Notes under the pieces: model-generated
Databases searched by the model: none
What the model was told of the DNA's origin: nothing
What the model saw: only the letters and a program-made list of their open reading frames with translations
Part shown: positions 1 to 8,209 of the stretch, in pieces
Position numbering within the stretch: the stretch's first letter is position 1
How the letters are laid out: every line of letters begins with the position of its first letter
Assembly: GCF_020524765.1 (NCBI RefSeq)
Contig: NZ_JAIVLR010000001.1
Location: 310,001 to 374,000, forward strand
Direction: 5' to 3'
DNA length: 64,000 bases
Source: Qipengyuania gaetbuli
Lineage (GTDB): Bacteria > Pseudomonadota > Alphaproteobacteria > Sphingomonadales > Sphingomonadaceae
Program-made: the position numbers and the translations under genes

Positions 1-50
1 ACTAATCGCGATCCATTGAACAAGGTGTGAATACTGCCTTTCGCGCCCGT

Positions 51-776
51 TCAGCGGGTCATTTCGTATTTCACCAGCACCGAAACGCCGGTTCCGACCT
101 CGCCCGGCTCGATCTGGGTCGTCGCATCTGCCGAGACAGCGGTGACCGCGATAGCGCCCTCGCCGCGCATCATCGGGCCGTAGCTCTGGTAACTTTCGGA
201 CACTTCGAGCAGGCGCACGCCGGTATAGCCGCTCATGCGTGCATATTCCTCGGCCATGGCGCGCCCGCTGGCGAAAGCCGCCTTGCGCGCGGCCTGCTTC
301 GCTTCCTTGTCGTCCTCCAGCATGAAGTTCGGGCCGTAAATGTTGTTCGCACCCGCGCTGACCAAAGCGTCGAGCACCTCGCCTGCACGTTTGAGGTCGC
401 GCAGCTTCACGTTGAGCTGGTTGGTCACGTCATAACCCACAAAGGTCGGCTGGCGGCCGTCATTGTTGTACTGGTACTGCGCGTTGAGGTTGAAGTTCGA
501 GGTCTGGATATCCTTGCGCGCTATGCCGAGCGAACGGAGCTTGTCGATCAGCCGTTCCATCTGCTGCGCGTTGAGGCGCACGGCCTCCTGAGCCGTGGCG
601 GCCCGCGTGGTCACCCCTGCCCCGACCCCCGCGACATCGGGTGCCGTACGGACCACCTCGTTGACGGTCAGTTCCACTACCGGACCGGTGGCGGCAATCT
701 GGATCTCGGCTCCCAAGGCAGGCGAAGCGGCGGCAATAGCGGCGATGGCGGCAGCGGTAACGGTGATGCGGGACAT
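51..776 (-). CDS. SIMPL (DUF541) domain periplasmic protein
   Basis: This 241-residue protein has an N-terminal signal peptide (hydrophobic stretch ending in an AxA-like site, SPALGAE) followed by a SIMPL/DUF541 domain that fills the rest of the chain. The family forms periplasmic or outer-membrane associated ring-like proteins of poorly defined role, sometimes linked to stress tolerance. I chose the ATG at 776 because AAGGAG lies seven bases upstream on the minus strand; an in-frame start farther upstream (812) would add residues before the signal peptide. The gene reads away from the amidohydrolase at 907, with 130 bases between them. Assignment to the family is fairly secure; the cellular role is not known. 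Confidence 0.85.
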   Translation of the reverse strand: MSRITVTAAAIAAIAAASPALGAEIQIAATGPVVELTVNEVVRTAPDVAGVGAGVTTRAATAQEAVRLNAQQMERLIDKLRSLGIARKDIQTSNFNLNAQYQYNNDGRQPTFVGYDVTNQLNVKLRDLKRAGEVLDALVSAGANNIYGPNFMLEDDKEAKQAARKAAFASGRAMAEEYARMSGYTGVRLLEVSESYQSYGPMMRGEGAIAVTAVSADATTQIEPGEVGTGVSVLVKYEMTR

Positions 777-906
777 GGCGTAACTCCTTAAACCTCGGTA
801 CCTTTTCGGCATTCCCGCTTTACCGATGGCTGAACGGTTCGGTTCCCCGCTTCCCTTGTCGCCGTGAAGCCGTTAGCCAGCCCGAAACGAAATCAGGGGG
901 ACGAGA

Positions 907-2481
907 ATGGGTATCCGCAAATTCCTGGCCGGCATGGCAATCGTCGTGATGGCGAGCAGTGCTTCGGCGCAGATGCAGCCCGTCCCCGATCGCCTGCCGG
1001 GCGAGGCGGAAGGTCCTTTCGAGACCCTCATCGTGTCCGGCGCGACCATGATCGAAGGGTCTGGCGCCCCGCCGATGGGTCCGGTCGATATCGTCATCGA
1101 GGGCAACCGCATCGCCGCGATCCACGGCGGCGGCGCCCCTGACGCGGTGAAGGCCGGTGCATCGCGCGTGCTCGATGCGCGCGGCATGACCGTCATGCCC
1201 GGCTTCGTCGACGTGCATGGCCACAATGGCGATCCGGGCAAGGCCGCCCAGCCGTCCTATGGCTATCGCCTGTGGCTCGCACACGGGGTCACCAGCGTGC
1301 GCGGCGTCTCGTTCTATTTCGGGCCCGGCCAGCCCGACCTGACCGATGCCCAGCGCAGCGCGGCGAACACCATCGTCGCGCCGCGGCTCTATCCCTACGC
1401 CGTGTTCGGCGACAAATGGGGCCGCCCCGCCCCAACCACTGAAGCCGGCGCGCGCGAATGGGTGCGCTGGGCCAAAGCGCAGGGGTTCTGGGGGATCAAG
1501 TTCTTCAACTCGCTGATGCCCGATGTCTTCGCCGCCGCACTGGACGAGGCGGAGAAGCATGGCATGGGCACGGTCGCCCACCTCGCCCAGCCGGGCGTGC
1601 AGCGCGTCAATGCGAAGAAGGCGGTTGAACTGGGCCTCGACGGTGTGACCCATTTCTACGGCCACTTCGAAAGCCTGCTGAGCGACAATGCGCTGGTCCG
1701 CTATCCCGAAGGCTACAACTATTTCGACGAGCAATCGCGCTTCGGCTGGGTCGCGCGGCTTGCCGACCAGGTGGTCAAGCCGGGCAGCGAGGAATGGGAC
1801 GAGTACATCGACTTCCTGGTCGAAAGCGGCGTGACGCTGAGCCCCACCTTCAACATCTATTCCGCCAGCCGCGATGTGATGGCGGCCAAGAACCGCGACT
1901 GGCACGCGCGCTATTCGCTGCCTTCGCTGATGGATTTCTACGCCCCCAGCGCGACCAATCACGGCAGCTATTACAAGGACTGGAGCACCGAGGACGAGGT
2001 CGCCTGGCGCAAGTTCTACCGTTACTGGTTCGACTTGACGGCAGAATTCCACCGCCGCGGCGGACGCGTCACGGCGGGCAGCGATCCGGGCTATATCTAC
2101 CAGACCTGGGGCTTCGCCTATATCGGCGAGCTTGAAATGCTGCGCGAGGCGGGCCTTTCCCCGCTGGAAGTGATCCGAGCCGCGACCATTTCGGGTGCTC
2201 AGGAAATCTACGATCCGCGCGGGGAGGAACCGCCCATGGGTACGATCCAGGTCGGCAAGCTGGCCGATCTCGTCATCGTGCCGGGCAATCCGCTCGACAA
2301 TCTGAAGCTGCTCTATGGCACCGGCCATACGAAGCTCAATTACGAGAGCGGAGAGATCGAGCAGGTCGGCGGCGTGCGCTGGACGATCAAGGACGGCGTG
2401 GTCTACGACGCGCCGAAACTGCTCGAAAGCGTGGCCGCCATGGTCGAAGCGCAGAAGGCTCAGCAACCTTCGGGCGAGTAG
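907..2481 (+). CDS. Secreted amidohydrolase family protein
   Basis: A 524-residue metal-dependent hydrolase of the amidohydrolase superfamily (imidazolonepropionase/prolidase-like branch). A signal peptide ends near residue 21 (ASSASAQ), so it acts in the periplasm. The metal-binding pair is visible as VDVHGHNGD with H104 and H106, further His residues follow in the barrel (TVAHLAQ, GVTHFYGH), and a catalytic-type Asp sits in TAGSDPG. The C-terminal composite domain ends with the typical GKLADLVIV segment. The ATG is preceded by AGGGGGACGAG, a good ribosome site. Substrate cannot be read from sequence; periplasmic members often cleave dipeptides or cyclic amides. Confidence 0.85.
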   Translation: MGIRKFLAGMAIVVMASSASAQMQPVPDRLPGEAEGPFETLIVSGATMIEGSGAPPMGPVDIVIEGNRIAAIHGGGAPDAVKAGASRVLDARGMTVMPGFVDVHGHNGDPGKAAQPSYGYRLWLAHGVTSVRGVSFYFGPGQPDLTDAQRSAANTIVAPRLYPYAVFGDKWGRPAPTTEAGAREWVRWAKAQGFWGIKFFNSLMPDVFAAALDEAEKHGMGTVAHLAQPGVQRVNAKKAVELGLDGVTHFYGHFESLLSDNALVRYPEGYNYFDEQSRFGWVARLADQVVKPGSEEWDEYIDFLVESGVTLSPTFNIYSASRDVMAAKNRDWHARYSLPSLMDFYAPSATNHGSYYKDWSTEDEVAWRKFYRYWFDLTAEFHRRGGRVTAGSDPGYIYQTWGFAYIGELEMLREAGLSPLEVIRAATISGAQEIYDPRGEEPPMGTIQVGKLADLVIVPGNPLDNLKLLYGTGHTKLNYESGEIEQVGGVRWTIKDGVVYDAPKLLESVAAMVEAQKAQQPSGE

Positions 2482-2523
2482 CGCTTGCAGCTTGCGGGCC
2501 GCGCGACTACCTCGCGGCCCGAC

Positions 2524-4335
2524 ATGGCACAGCCCCCCATCCTCAGCCTCGAAGGCATGGCCCTGCAGCAGGGCGGCAAATGGCTGTTCGGCGGCCCCGA
2601 CCACGCCCCGCTGGACCTCCACATCGGCCCGCGCGACCGGCTGGCGCTGATCGGCCGCAACGGCGTCGGCAAGACGACGCTCTTCCGCATGATCGACGGG
2701 CGCATAGAAACCGATGCGGGCACACGCAAGGTGAAGCCGCACGCCAAGATCGTGCTGCTCGAACAGGATCCTGACCTTTCGGGTTACAAGACCCTGCTCG
2801 ACTGGGCGCTCGCCGGCGAGCACGCCCCGCAGGAGCACGAGGTGGAGGCTATCGCCGGCCAGCTCGGCATCGACATGAGCCGCGAGACGAAGGGCGCCAG
2901 CGGAGGCGAGAAACGCCGCGCGGCCATTGCCCGCGCACTGGCGCAGGACCCCGACCTGCTGCTGATGGACGAGCCGACCAACCACCTCGACCTTGGCGCG
3001 ATCGACTGGCTGGAAGGCTGGCTCGAACGTTATCGCGGCGCCTTCGTGGTCATCAGCCACGACCGCACCTTCCTGAAGCGCCTGACCCGCGCGACCATCT
3101 GGCTCGACCGCGGCATCCTGCGGCGCAAGGAAGTGGGCTTCGGCGGCTACGAAGCGTGGGAAGAACAGGTCTATGCCGAGGAAGCGCGCGCGGCGGAAAA
3201 GCTCGACGCCAAGCTGAAGATCGAGGCCCACTGGCTCGAACGCGGCGTGACCGCGCGGCGCAAGCGCAACCAGGGACGGCTCGAGAAGCTGTGGCAGATG
3301 CGCGCCCAGCGCGCCTCGATGATCGCCAGCGCAGGCACGGCCAAGCTCAAGCTCGCCACGGAAGAAGACTTCAAGTCGAAGTCGGTCATCGTCGCCGAGA
3401 ACATCACCAAGTCCTATGGCGACCGCACGATCATCAAGCCCTTCTCGCTGCGCATCCAGCGCGGCGACCGGATCGGCATCGTCGGTGCGAACGGGGCGGG
3501 CAAGACCACGCTGCTGAAGATGCTGACCGGCGAGATGGAGCCCGACAGCGGCACGGTCGACATTGCCAAGACGCTGACCGGCGTAATGATCGACCAGCAG
3601 CGCCAGCTGCTCGGCGAGGACAAGACCGTGCGGCAGGTGCTGGCCGAAGGCGGCGACTGGATCGACGTTCGCGGTGTGCGCAAACACGTGCAGGGCTATC
3701 TGAAGGAGTTCCTGTTCGACCCCAAGATCGTCGACATGAAGGTCGCGGTGCTGTCGGGCGGTGAACGCAGCCGCCTGCTGCTGGCCCGCGAATTCGCCAA
3801 GGCATCGAACCTGCTGGTGCTGGACGAGCCGACCAACGATCTCGACCTAGAAACGCTCGACCTGCTGCAGGAAGTGATTGCCGATTACGAAGGCACGGTC
3901 CTCATCGTCAGCCACGACCGCGACTTCCTCGACCGTACCGTCACAATCACGCTCGGCCTCGACGGAACCGGCAAGGTGGACGTGGTCGCGGGGGGTTACG
4001 AAGACTGGGAGGCCAAGCGCCGCCTGCCGGTTTCCGGCAAGGGGAAGAAGGACGACAAGTCCGCCGCTCCTGCGCCCGCCCCTGCCCCGCCGCCGTCCAA
4101 ACCGACCAAGCTGTCCTACAAGGACCAGCGCGATTTCGAGCTGCTGCCTGCGCGGATAGAGGAGCTGGAAGCGGCCATCGCCAAGGGCGAGACGATCCTG
4201 TCCGATCCCGATCTCTACACCTCCGACCCGCAGAAATTCGCGACCATCAGCAAGGGCATCGAGAATGCCCGCGCCGAAAAGGACGCAGCGGAAGAACGCT
4301 GGCTGATGCTGGCGGAAATGGTCGAGGCGCTTTGA
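2524..4335 (+). CDS. uup: ABC-F family ATPase, Uup type
   Basis: A 603-residue ABC-F protein with two ATP-binding cassettes and no membrane segment. Both Walker A motifs (GRNGVGKTT and GANGAGKTT), both signature motifs (SGGEKRR, SGGERSR) and both Walker B motifs (LLMDEPTNHLD, LVLDEPTNDLD) are intact. The last 70 residues form a charged coiled-coil domain typical of Uup, after a Lys/Ala/Pro linker. Uup proteins bind branched DNA intermediates or ribosomes; E. coli uup mutants show raised transposon excision. The start is taken at ATG 2524; a TTG at 2485 would add 13 residues with no conserved content. The stop overlaps the next gene as TTGA, indicating translational coupling. Confidence 0.9.
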   Translation: MAQPPILSLEGMALQQGGKWLFGGPDHAPLDLHIGPRDRLALIGRNGVGKTTLFRMIDGRIETDAGTRKVKPHAKIVLLEQDPDLSGYKTLLDWALAGEHAPQEHEVEAIAGQLGIDMSRETKGASGGEKRRAAIARALAQDPDLLLMDEPTNHLDLGAIDWLEGWLERYRGAFVVISHDRTFLKRLTRATIWLDRGILRRKEVGFGGYEAWEEQVYAEEARAAEKLDAKLKIEAHWLERGVTARRKRNQGRLEKLWQMRAQRASMIASAGTAKLKLATEEDFKSKSVIVAENITKSYGDRTIIKPFSLRIQRGDRIGIVGANGAGKTTLLKMLTGEMEPDSGTVDIAKTLTGVMIDQQRQLLGEDKTVRQVLAEGGDWIDVRGVRKHVQGYLKEFLFDPKIVDMKVAVLSGGERSRLLLAREFAKASNLLVLDEPTNDLDLETLDLLQEVIADYEGTVLIVSHDRDFLDRTVTITLGLDGTGKVDVVAGGYEDWEAKRRLPVSGKGKKDDKSAAPAPAPAPPPSKPTKLSYKDQRDFELLPARIEELEAAIAKGETILSDPDLYTSDPQKFATISKGIENARAEKDAAEERWLMLAEMVEAL

Positions 4336-4910
4336 GCGCAGAGCGGCTGGCCGACGAGATCGCCGCTTGCCGGCTGTGCGAAAGGCACCTGCCGCACGGG
4401 GTCAGGCCGGTTGCCAGCTTCTCCCCTACTGCACGGCTGCTGATCATCGGCCAGGCCCCCGGATCGAAGGTTCATGAAAGCGGCATCCCGTGGGACGATG
4501 CGAGCGGTGACCGCCTGCGCGAATGGACCGGCCTGACCCGCGAGCAGATGTACGATCCCGCGCAGGTTGCGCTCGTGCCGATGGGTTTCTGCTATCCCGG
4601 CAAGGCCAGCGGCGGGGACAAGCCCCCGCGCCCCGAATGCGCGCCGCAATGGCACGATCGCGTGCTGGACCTTTTGCCCGAAGACCGGCTCACCCTGCTG
4701 GTCGGCACTTATGCGCAGGCGCGTTACCTTCCAGAAACGCGAAAGCTCTCGCTGGCAGAGCGCGTTGGGAATTACCGCGACTATCTTCCGGAATATCTGC
4801 CCCTACCCCACCCCTCATGGCGCAGCACCATGTTCATGCGCGCCCATCCTTGGTTCGAGGCAGAGCTCGTGCCCGCCCTGCGAGAGGCAGTGGCTCAGCG
4901 GATCCGGTAG
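4332..4910 (+). CDS. Uracil-DNA glycosylase family protein
   Basis: A 192-residue member of the uracil-DNA glycosylase superfamily. The water-activating loop appears as IGQAPGSKVHESGIPWDD and the minor-groove loop as LPHPSWRS, both in the expected order; Cys residues at CRLCERH resemble the Fe-S ligands of family 4/5 enzymes, but a full four-Cys set is not obvious. It starts with TTG overlapping the uup stop (TTGA), so the two are likely co-translated. Some relatives in this branch are annotated only as uracil-DNA glycosylase-like, so excision activity is likely but not proven. Its last 16 bases overlap the convergent DUF6456 gene. Confidence 0.82.
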   Translation: MSAERLADEIAACRLCERHLPHGVRPVASFSPTARLLIIGQAPGSKVHESGIPWDDASGDRLREWTGLTREQMYDPAQVALVPMGFCYPGKASGGDKPPRPECAPQWHDRVLDLLPEDRLTLLVGTYAQARYLPETRKLSLAERVGNYRDYLPEYLPLPHPSWRSTMFMRAHPWFEAELVPALREAVAQRIR

Positions 4911-5368
4911 AAATCCGCAACGCGGTCGAGCGCCAGCTTCAGCACCAGCTTCCCGCTGCGCGCCGGCCAGCCGAGGCCCTTCTCCGCTTCTGGCAGGCTC
5001 TCGCAGCCGCAGACCACGCGCCACAGGACATCGGACAGCCCGCTGCCCGCTTCGGCCATCGCCCCGTCGAACCGGGCCTTGGCCGCAATCTGGCGCTCGG
5101 TCGGCGTCATGCCGTCACCGCCGCCTCCGTCGACGCGCACCGGGTCCCAGCGCATGGTGACGCCGGGCGATAGCTGGGCCCGCTCGTAATCCAGCCGAAG
5201 CCGTTCCCCGGCCTGGAAGAGGCGGTCGTCCAGATGTCCCCGGGCATGGAGCCAGGACAAAGGGCTCTCGGCGAGATTTACCGTTACGGTTCGCTTAGCG
5301 CGCCTTTCTGAGCCACGACCGCTCACGCCGGTTTCCGTCAATTCCCGTTCAACCAGTTCGCGGCGCAT
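4895..5368 (-). CDS. DUF6456 domain protein
   Basis: A 157-residue protein of unknown function. The ATG at 5368 has AAAGGAG five bases upstream on the minus strand. The C-terminal half (MTPTERQIAAKARF ... PARSGKLVLKLALDRVADFYR) matches my recollection of the alphaproteobacterial DUF6456 family, where the Trp-Pro-Ala-Arg-Ser-Gly-Lys stretch is characteristic. The N-terminal part is basic (RRAKRTVTVN). It is divergent from an XRE-type regulator 90 bases away, an arrangement that suggests a regulatory pair. No catalytic motif is visible. The 3' end overlaps the uracil-DNA glycosylase homologue on the other strand by 16 bases. Confidence 0.75.
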   Translation of the reverse strand: MRRELVERELTETGVSGRGSERRAKRTVTVNLAESPLSWLHARGHLDDRLFQAGERLRLDYERAQLSPGVTMRWDPVRVDGGGGDGMTPTERQIAAKARFDGAMAEAGSGLSDVLWRVVCGCESLPEAEKGLGWPARSGKLVLKLALDRVADFYRIR

Positions 5369-5458
5369 CGGCAATCTCCTTTGTTTGAGGAGAGCCCTTG
5401 CAAAGTTTCGGTTAGTGTAGGAAAGTAGAAAAACCATTCCGGTTAAGGGAGAGCCCGA
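5369..5458. promoter_or_regulatory. Divergent control region between DUF6456 gene and XRE regulator
   Basis: These 90 bases must hold the promoters of both divergent genes. The right edge carries AAGGGAGAG, the ribosome site of the GTG-started regulator; the left edge carries the AAAGGAG of the DUF6456 gene. The middle is clearly more A/T-rich than its surroundings. A TTGCAA at 5398 could be a -35 on the plus strand, but I could not settle a matching -10. Autoregulation by the XRE protein is an inference from the layout. Confidence 0.4.
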
Positions 5459-6031
5459 GTGATCAACCGCATCCGCGATATCCGCAAGCAGAAGGGCTGG
5501 ACACTGGCCGACCTTGCAGAAGCCTGCGTGCCGCCGACGACCCCGCAGACGGTCGGGCGACTGGAAACCGGAATGCGCAATCTGTCGCTCAAGTGGATGG
5601 ACCGGATCGCCGCCGCGCTGGAAGTGGAGCCCGAAGTCCTGGTGCGCTCGGAAAATGCCGAACACCCGCAAGTGGTCGCCACGCTCGGTAGGGACGGGCC
5701 CGAAGCGCTGGAGACGACGCGCGATGCGATCCTTGTCACCGACCTCGGCGGCAGCGGTACGCTGATGGTGCTGACGATCGATTATCCTCACGGCGAATAT
5801 CGGCCCGGCGACCAGCTCTGGCTGCGGCAGATCGCGCCAGAAGACGCCGCCCGCGCAGTCAACCGCGACGTACTGGTGCCGAAGAAGGCAGGCCGCTTCG
5901 CCTTCGGTCGGCTGATCGACCGGCAGGGTAGCCTAGTCGGCATCCTTCCGCCGGGGCATGGCGAGAAGCAGCAGGTCGTCGATGGACCCGCCTGGATCGG
6001 GGTTGCCGAAATGCTGGTCCGCCGGCTGTGA
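5459..6031 (+). CDS. XRE-family helix-turn-helix regulator
   Basis: A 190-residue regulator. Residues 1-62 form a Cro/CI-type helix-turn-helix (MINRIRDIRKQKGWTLADLA, then TVGRLETG). Residues about 85-190 resemble the beta-rich LexA/S24-like C-terminal fold, but I see no Ser-Lys protease dyad, so self-cleavage is not supported. The GTG start is set by AAGGGAGAG just upstream. The stop overlaps the next gene as GTGA, so the glycosyltransferase is probably co-translated, although a functional link between them is doubtful. The divergent DUF6456 gene is the more natural partner. Confidence 0.85.
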   Translation: MINRIRDIRKQKGWTLADLAEACVPPTTPQTVGRLETGMRNLSLKWMDRIAAALEVEPEVLVRSENAEHPQVVATLGRDGPEALETTRDAILVTDLGGSGTLMVLTIDYPHGEYRPGDQLWLRQIAPEDAARAVNRDVLVPKKAGRFAFGRLIDRQGSLVGILPPGHGEKQQVVDGPAWIGVAEMLVRRL

Positions 6032-7224
6032 GCGACGCGCCGAAACGCCGGGTACTCGTTCTCTCGACGCTCTGGCCGAACGAGGCGCACCCGCGCTTCG
6101 GAACTTTCGTCGCCCGTTCGATCGAGGCGCTCGCACGCGAAACCGACTGGCAGCCCGTGGTCATCAATCCCATCGGCCTGCCGCCCGTGGTGTTCGGCCG
6201 TTACAAGACCGTGCGCGATGCGGCGGTCAGCGGGACGGAAAAAGGCGTCGAGATCCACCGGCCCGTCTTCCGCCTGCTGCCGAAAGTGGGCGGCAGGCTC
6301 AATCCTGCGCTCATTGCCTCGGCCGTCATGCCGCTCGCCCGCACGCTTCATGAGGCGGCGCCCTTCGACCTGGTCGATGCGCAGTTCTTCTACCCCGACG
6401 GACCGGCCGCCATGCGTATCGCGGACGAGCTGGACCTGCCCTTTTCGGTCAAGGCGCGCGGGGCGGACATCCATTACTGGGGAGCACGCAGCTATGGCCT
6501 CGCAGCGCTGCGCGAAACGGCGGACAAGGCGGCGGGCGTGCTCGCCGTGTCCGACGCGCTGGCAGACGACATGGCCGCGCTGGGAATGCCGCGCGAGAAG
6601 ATCACGATCCACCGCACCGGCCTCGATCGCGACCGGTTCCGCCCCCTCGGCCATACGCAGCTGCGCACGCGGCTGGCGGAGGAACTGGGCATCCCGCTAT
6701 CCAAGGACGACCAGTTGCTCGCCACAGTCGGCGCGCTGATCGAGCGCAAGGGACAGGCGCTGGTCATCAAGGCGCTGGGCGACTTGCCGGAGGCCCGCCT
6801 TCTGCTGGTCGGAAAAGGCGAGGACGAGGCCAGCCTGCGCGCCCTTGCCCGCTCGGAAGGCGTGGCGGACCGCGTGCACTTCCTTGGTTTGCTCGATCAC
6901 GACCTCCTGCCGCTGGTCCTGTCGGCGGCGGACGCGATGGTCCTGCCCTCTGCCAGCGAGGGCCTTGCCAACGCCTGGATCGAGGCCCTTGCTTGCGGCA
7001 CGCCCATCGTCATCACCGATGCAGGCGGCGCGCGCGAAGTCGTCGATACGCCGGTTGCCGGCGTGATCGTCGCCCGCCGGACCGAGGCGGTGCGCGAAGG
7101 TATCCGGCTGGTATTGCAAAACAGGCGGCCACCCGAAGAGGTAGCCGCCTGCGTAAAGGAATACAGCTGGGAGGCGAACGGGAGGGCGCTGGGCGCCCAC
7201 TACGATCGCCTGCTGGAAGGCTAG
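6028..7224 (+). CDS. GT4-type glycosyltransferase
   Basis: A 398-residue GT-B fold glycosyltransferase. The N-terminal half starts with a beta strand RRVLVLSTLWPNEAHPRFGTF typical of family 4 acceptor domains; the C-terminal half has the GKGEDEASL turn and the nucleotide-sugar motif LPSASEGLANAWIEALACGTPIV with the two conserved Glu residues seven apart. It begins at GTG overlapping the preceding stop (GTGA). No membrane segment is seen, so it is a cytoplasmic enzyme making glycans or glycolipids. Donor and acceptor are not predictable. Its 3' end overlaps secF by four bases on the opposite strand. Confidence 0.85.
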   Translation: MSDAPKRRVLVLSTLWPNEAHPRFGTFVARSIEALARETDWQPVVINPIGLPPVVFGRYKTVRDAAVSGTEKGVEIHRPVFRLLPKVGGRLNPALIASAVMPLARTLHEAAPFDLVDAQFFYPDGPAAMRIADELDLPFSVKARGADIHYWGARSYGLAALRETADKAAGVLAVSDALADDMAALGMPREKITIHRTGLDRDRFRPLGHTQLRTRLAEELGIPLSKDDQLLATVGALIERKGQALVIKALGDLPEARLLLVGKGEDEASLRALARSEGVADRVHFLGLLDHDLLPLVLSAADAMVLPSASEGLANAWIEALACGTPIVITDAGGAREVVDTPVAGVIVARRTEAVREGIRLVLQNRRPPEEVAACVKEYSWEANGRALGAHYDRLLEG

Positions 7225-8198
7225 ACTTCGCCGCGGGCGACCTTTTCCTGCCGGTCGGCGACCGTCTCTTCCGGGATGAAGCTGTCCGAGGTCACGCCCA
7301 TCCACACCAGCAGCGGCGCTGCCATGTAGACCGAGCTGTAGGTACCCACGAACAGGCCCAGCGTGATGGCCGCGGTGAGGCCGAACAGGCTCGCCGGACC
7401 GACGATCAGCAGCGGCAGCAGCGCCAGCAGCAGCGTAAGCGAGGTCATCACGGTACGCGCCAGCGTCTCGTTGACCGACAGGTCGAGCAGCTCGGGTAGC
7501 GGCATCTTGCGATATTTCTTCAGATTCTCGCGGATGCGGTCGTAGACGACGATCGTATCGTTCAGCGAATAGCCGATGATGGCCAGGATCGCGGCGATGA
7601 TCTGGAGGCTGAATTCCATCTGGAACAGCGCGAACATCCCCAGCGCCAGCGACACGTCGTGGAACAGCGCGAAGAGCGCGCCTACGCCGAATTGCCATTC
7701 GAAGCGTATCCAGATGTAGATCGCCACCGCCAGCATGGCGGCGACCAGCGCGAATATCGCGTCCTCGCGAAATTCTCCCGAGACCTTACCCGACACGTTG
7801 TCGTTCCCGTCGAGCCGGAAATCGGGGTAATTGCCCTGCAGTTCCGCAACGACCTCGTTCGCGGCCGCCTGCGCAGCCTCGTTATCGGCCGCTACCTCAT
7901 CGGGAAGGCGGACACGGATCGAGACTTGGTTGTCCTCGCCGAAACGCTGGACCACCGGGCTCTGGTAGCCGAGGTTCTCGACATCCTCCCGCAGCTCCGC
8001 GACCGGCGCTTCGGCGCGTTCGGTAAAGGTAGCGCGCACTTCGAGGCCGCCGGCGAAATCCACGCCGTAGTTGAGCCCCTTGGTGAAGACCATCGCCCAG
8101 CTGCCCGCGATCAGCAGGATGCTGACCACGAAGAAGGGGAAGCGCCACTTGAGGAACTTGATGTTGGTGTCGTCGGGGACGAGCTTGAGAAGTTTCAT
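7221..8198 (-). CDS. secF: Protein translocase subunit SecF
   Basis: A 325-residue inner-membrane protein with six predicted membrane helices and a large periplasmic loop after the first. The SecF hallmark FTKGLNYGVDFAGGLE is present near residue 45, followed by the conserved membrane half (YSLNDTIVVYDRIREN). With SecD it forms the proton-driven unit that pulls secreted proteins through SecYEG and helps complete export. It lies 11 bases downstream of secD and is clearly in the same operon. The length is usual for alphaproteobacteria. Confidence 0.97.
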   Translation of the reverse strand: MKLLKLVPDDTNIKFLKWRFPFFVVSILLIAGSWAMVFTKGLNYGVDFAGGLEVRATFTERAEAPVAELREDVENLGYQSPVVQRFGEDNQVSIRVRLPDEVAADNEAAQAAANEVVAELQGNYPDFRLDGNDNVSGKVSGEFREDAIFALVAAMLAVAIYIWIRFEWQFGVGALFALFHDVSLALGMFALFQMEFSLQIIAAILAIIGYSLNDTIVVYDRIRENLKKYRKMPLPELLDLSVNETLARTVMTSLTLLLALLPLLIVGPASLFGLTAAITLGLFVGTYSSVYMAAPLLVWMGVTSDSFIPEETVADRQEKVARGEV

Positions 8199-8209
8199 CG
8201 TCCGTTACC

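Noticed and set aside
820-3687. A minus-strand frame of 955 codons opposite the amidohydrolase and uup
   Set aside because: Same shadow effect; the plus-strand genes carry complete motifs and ribosome sites.
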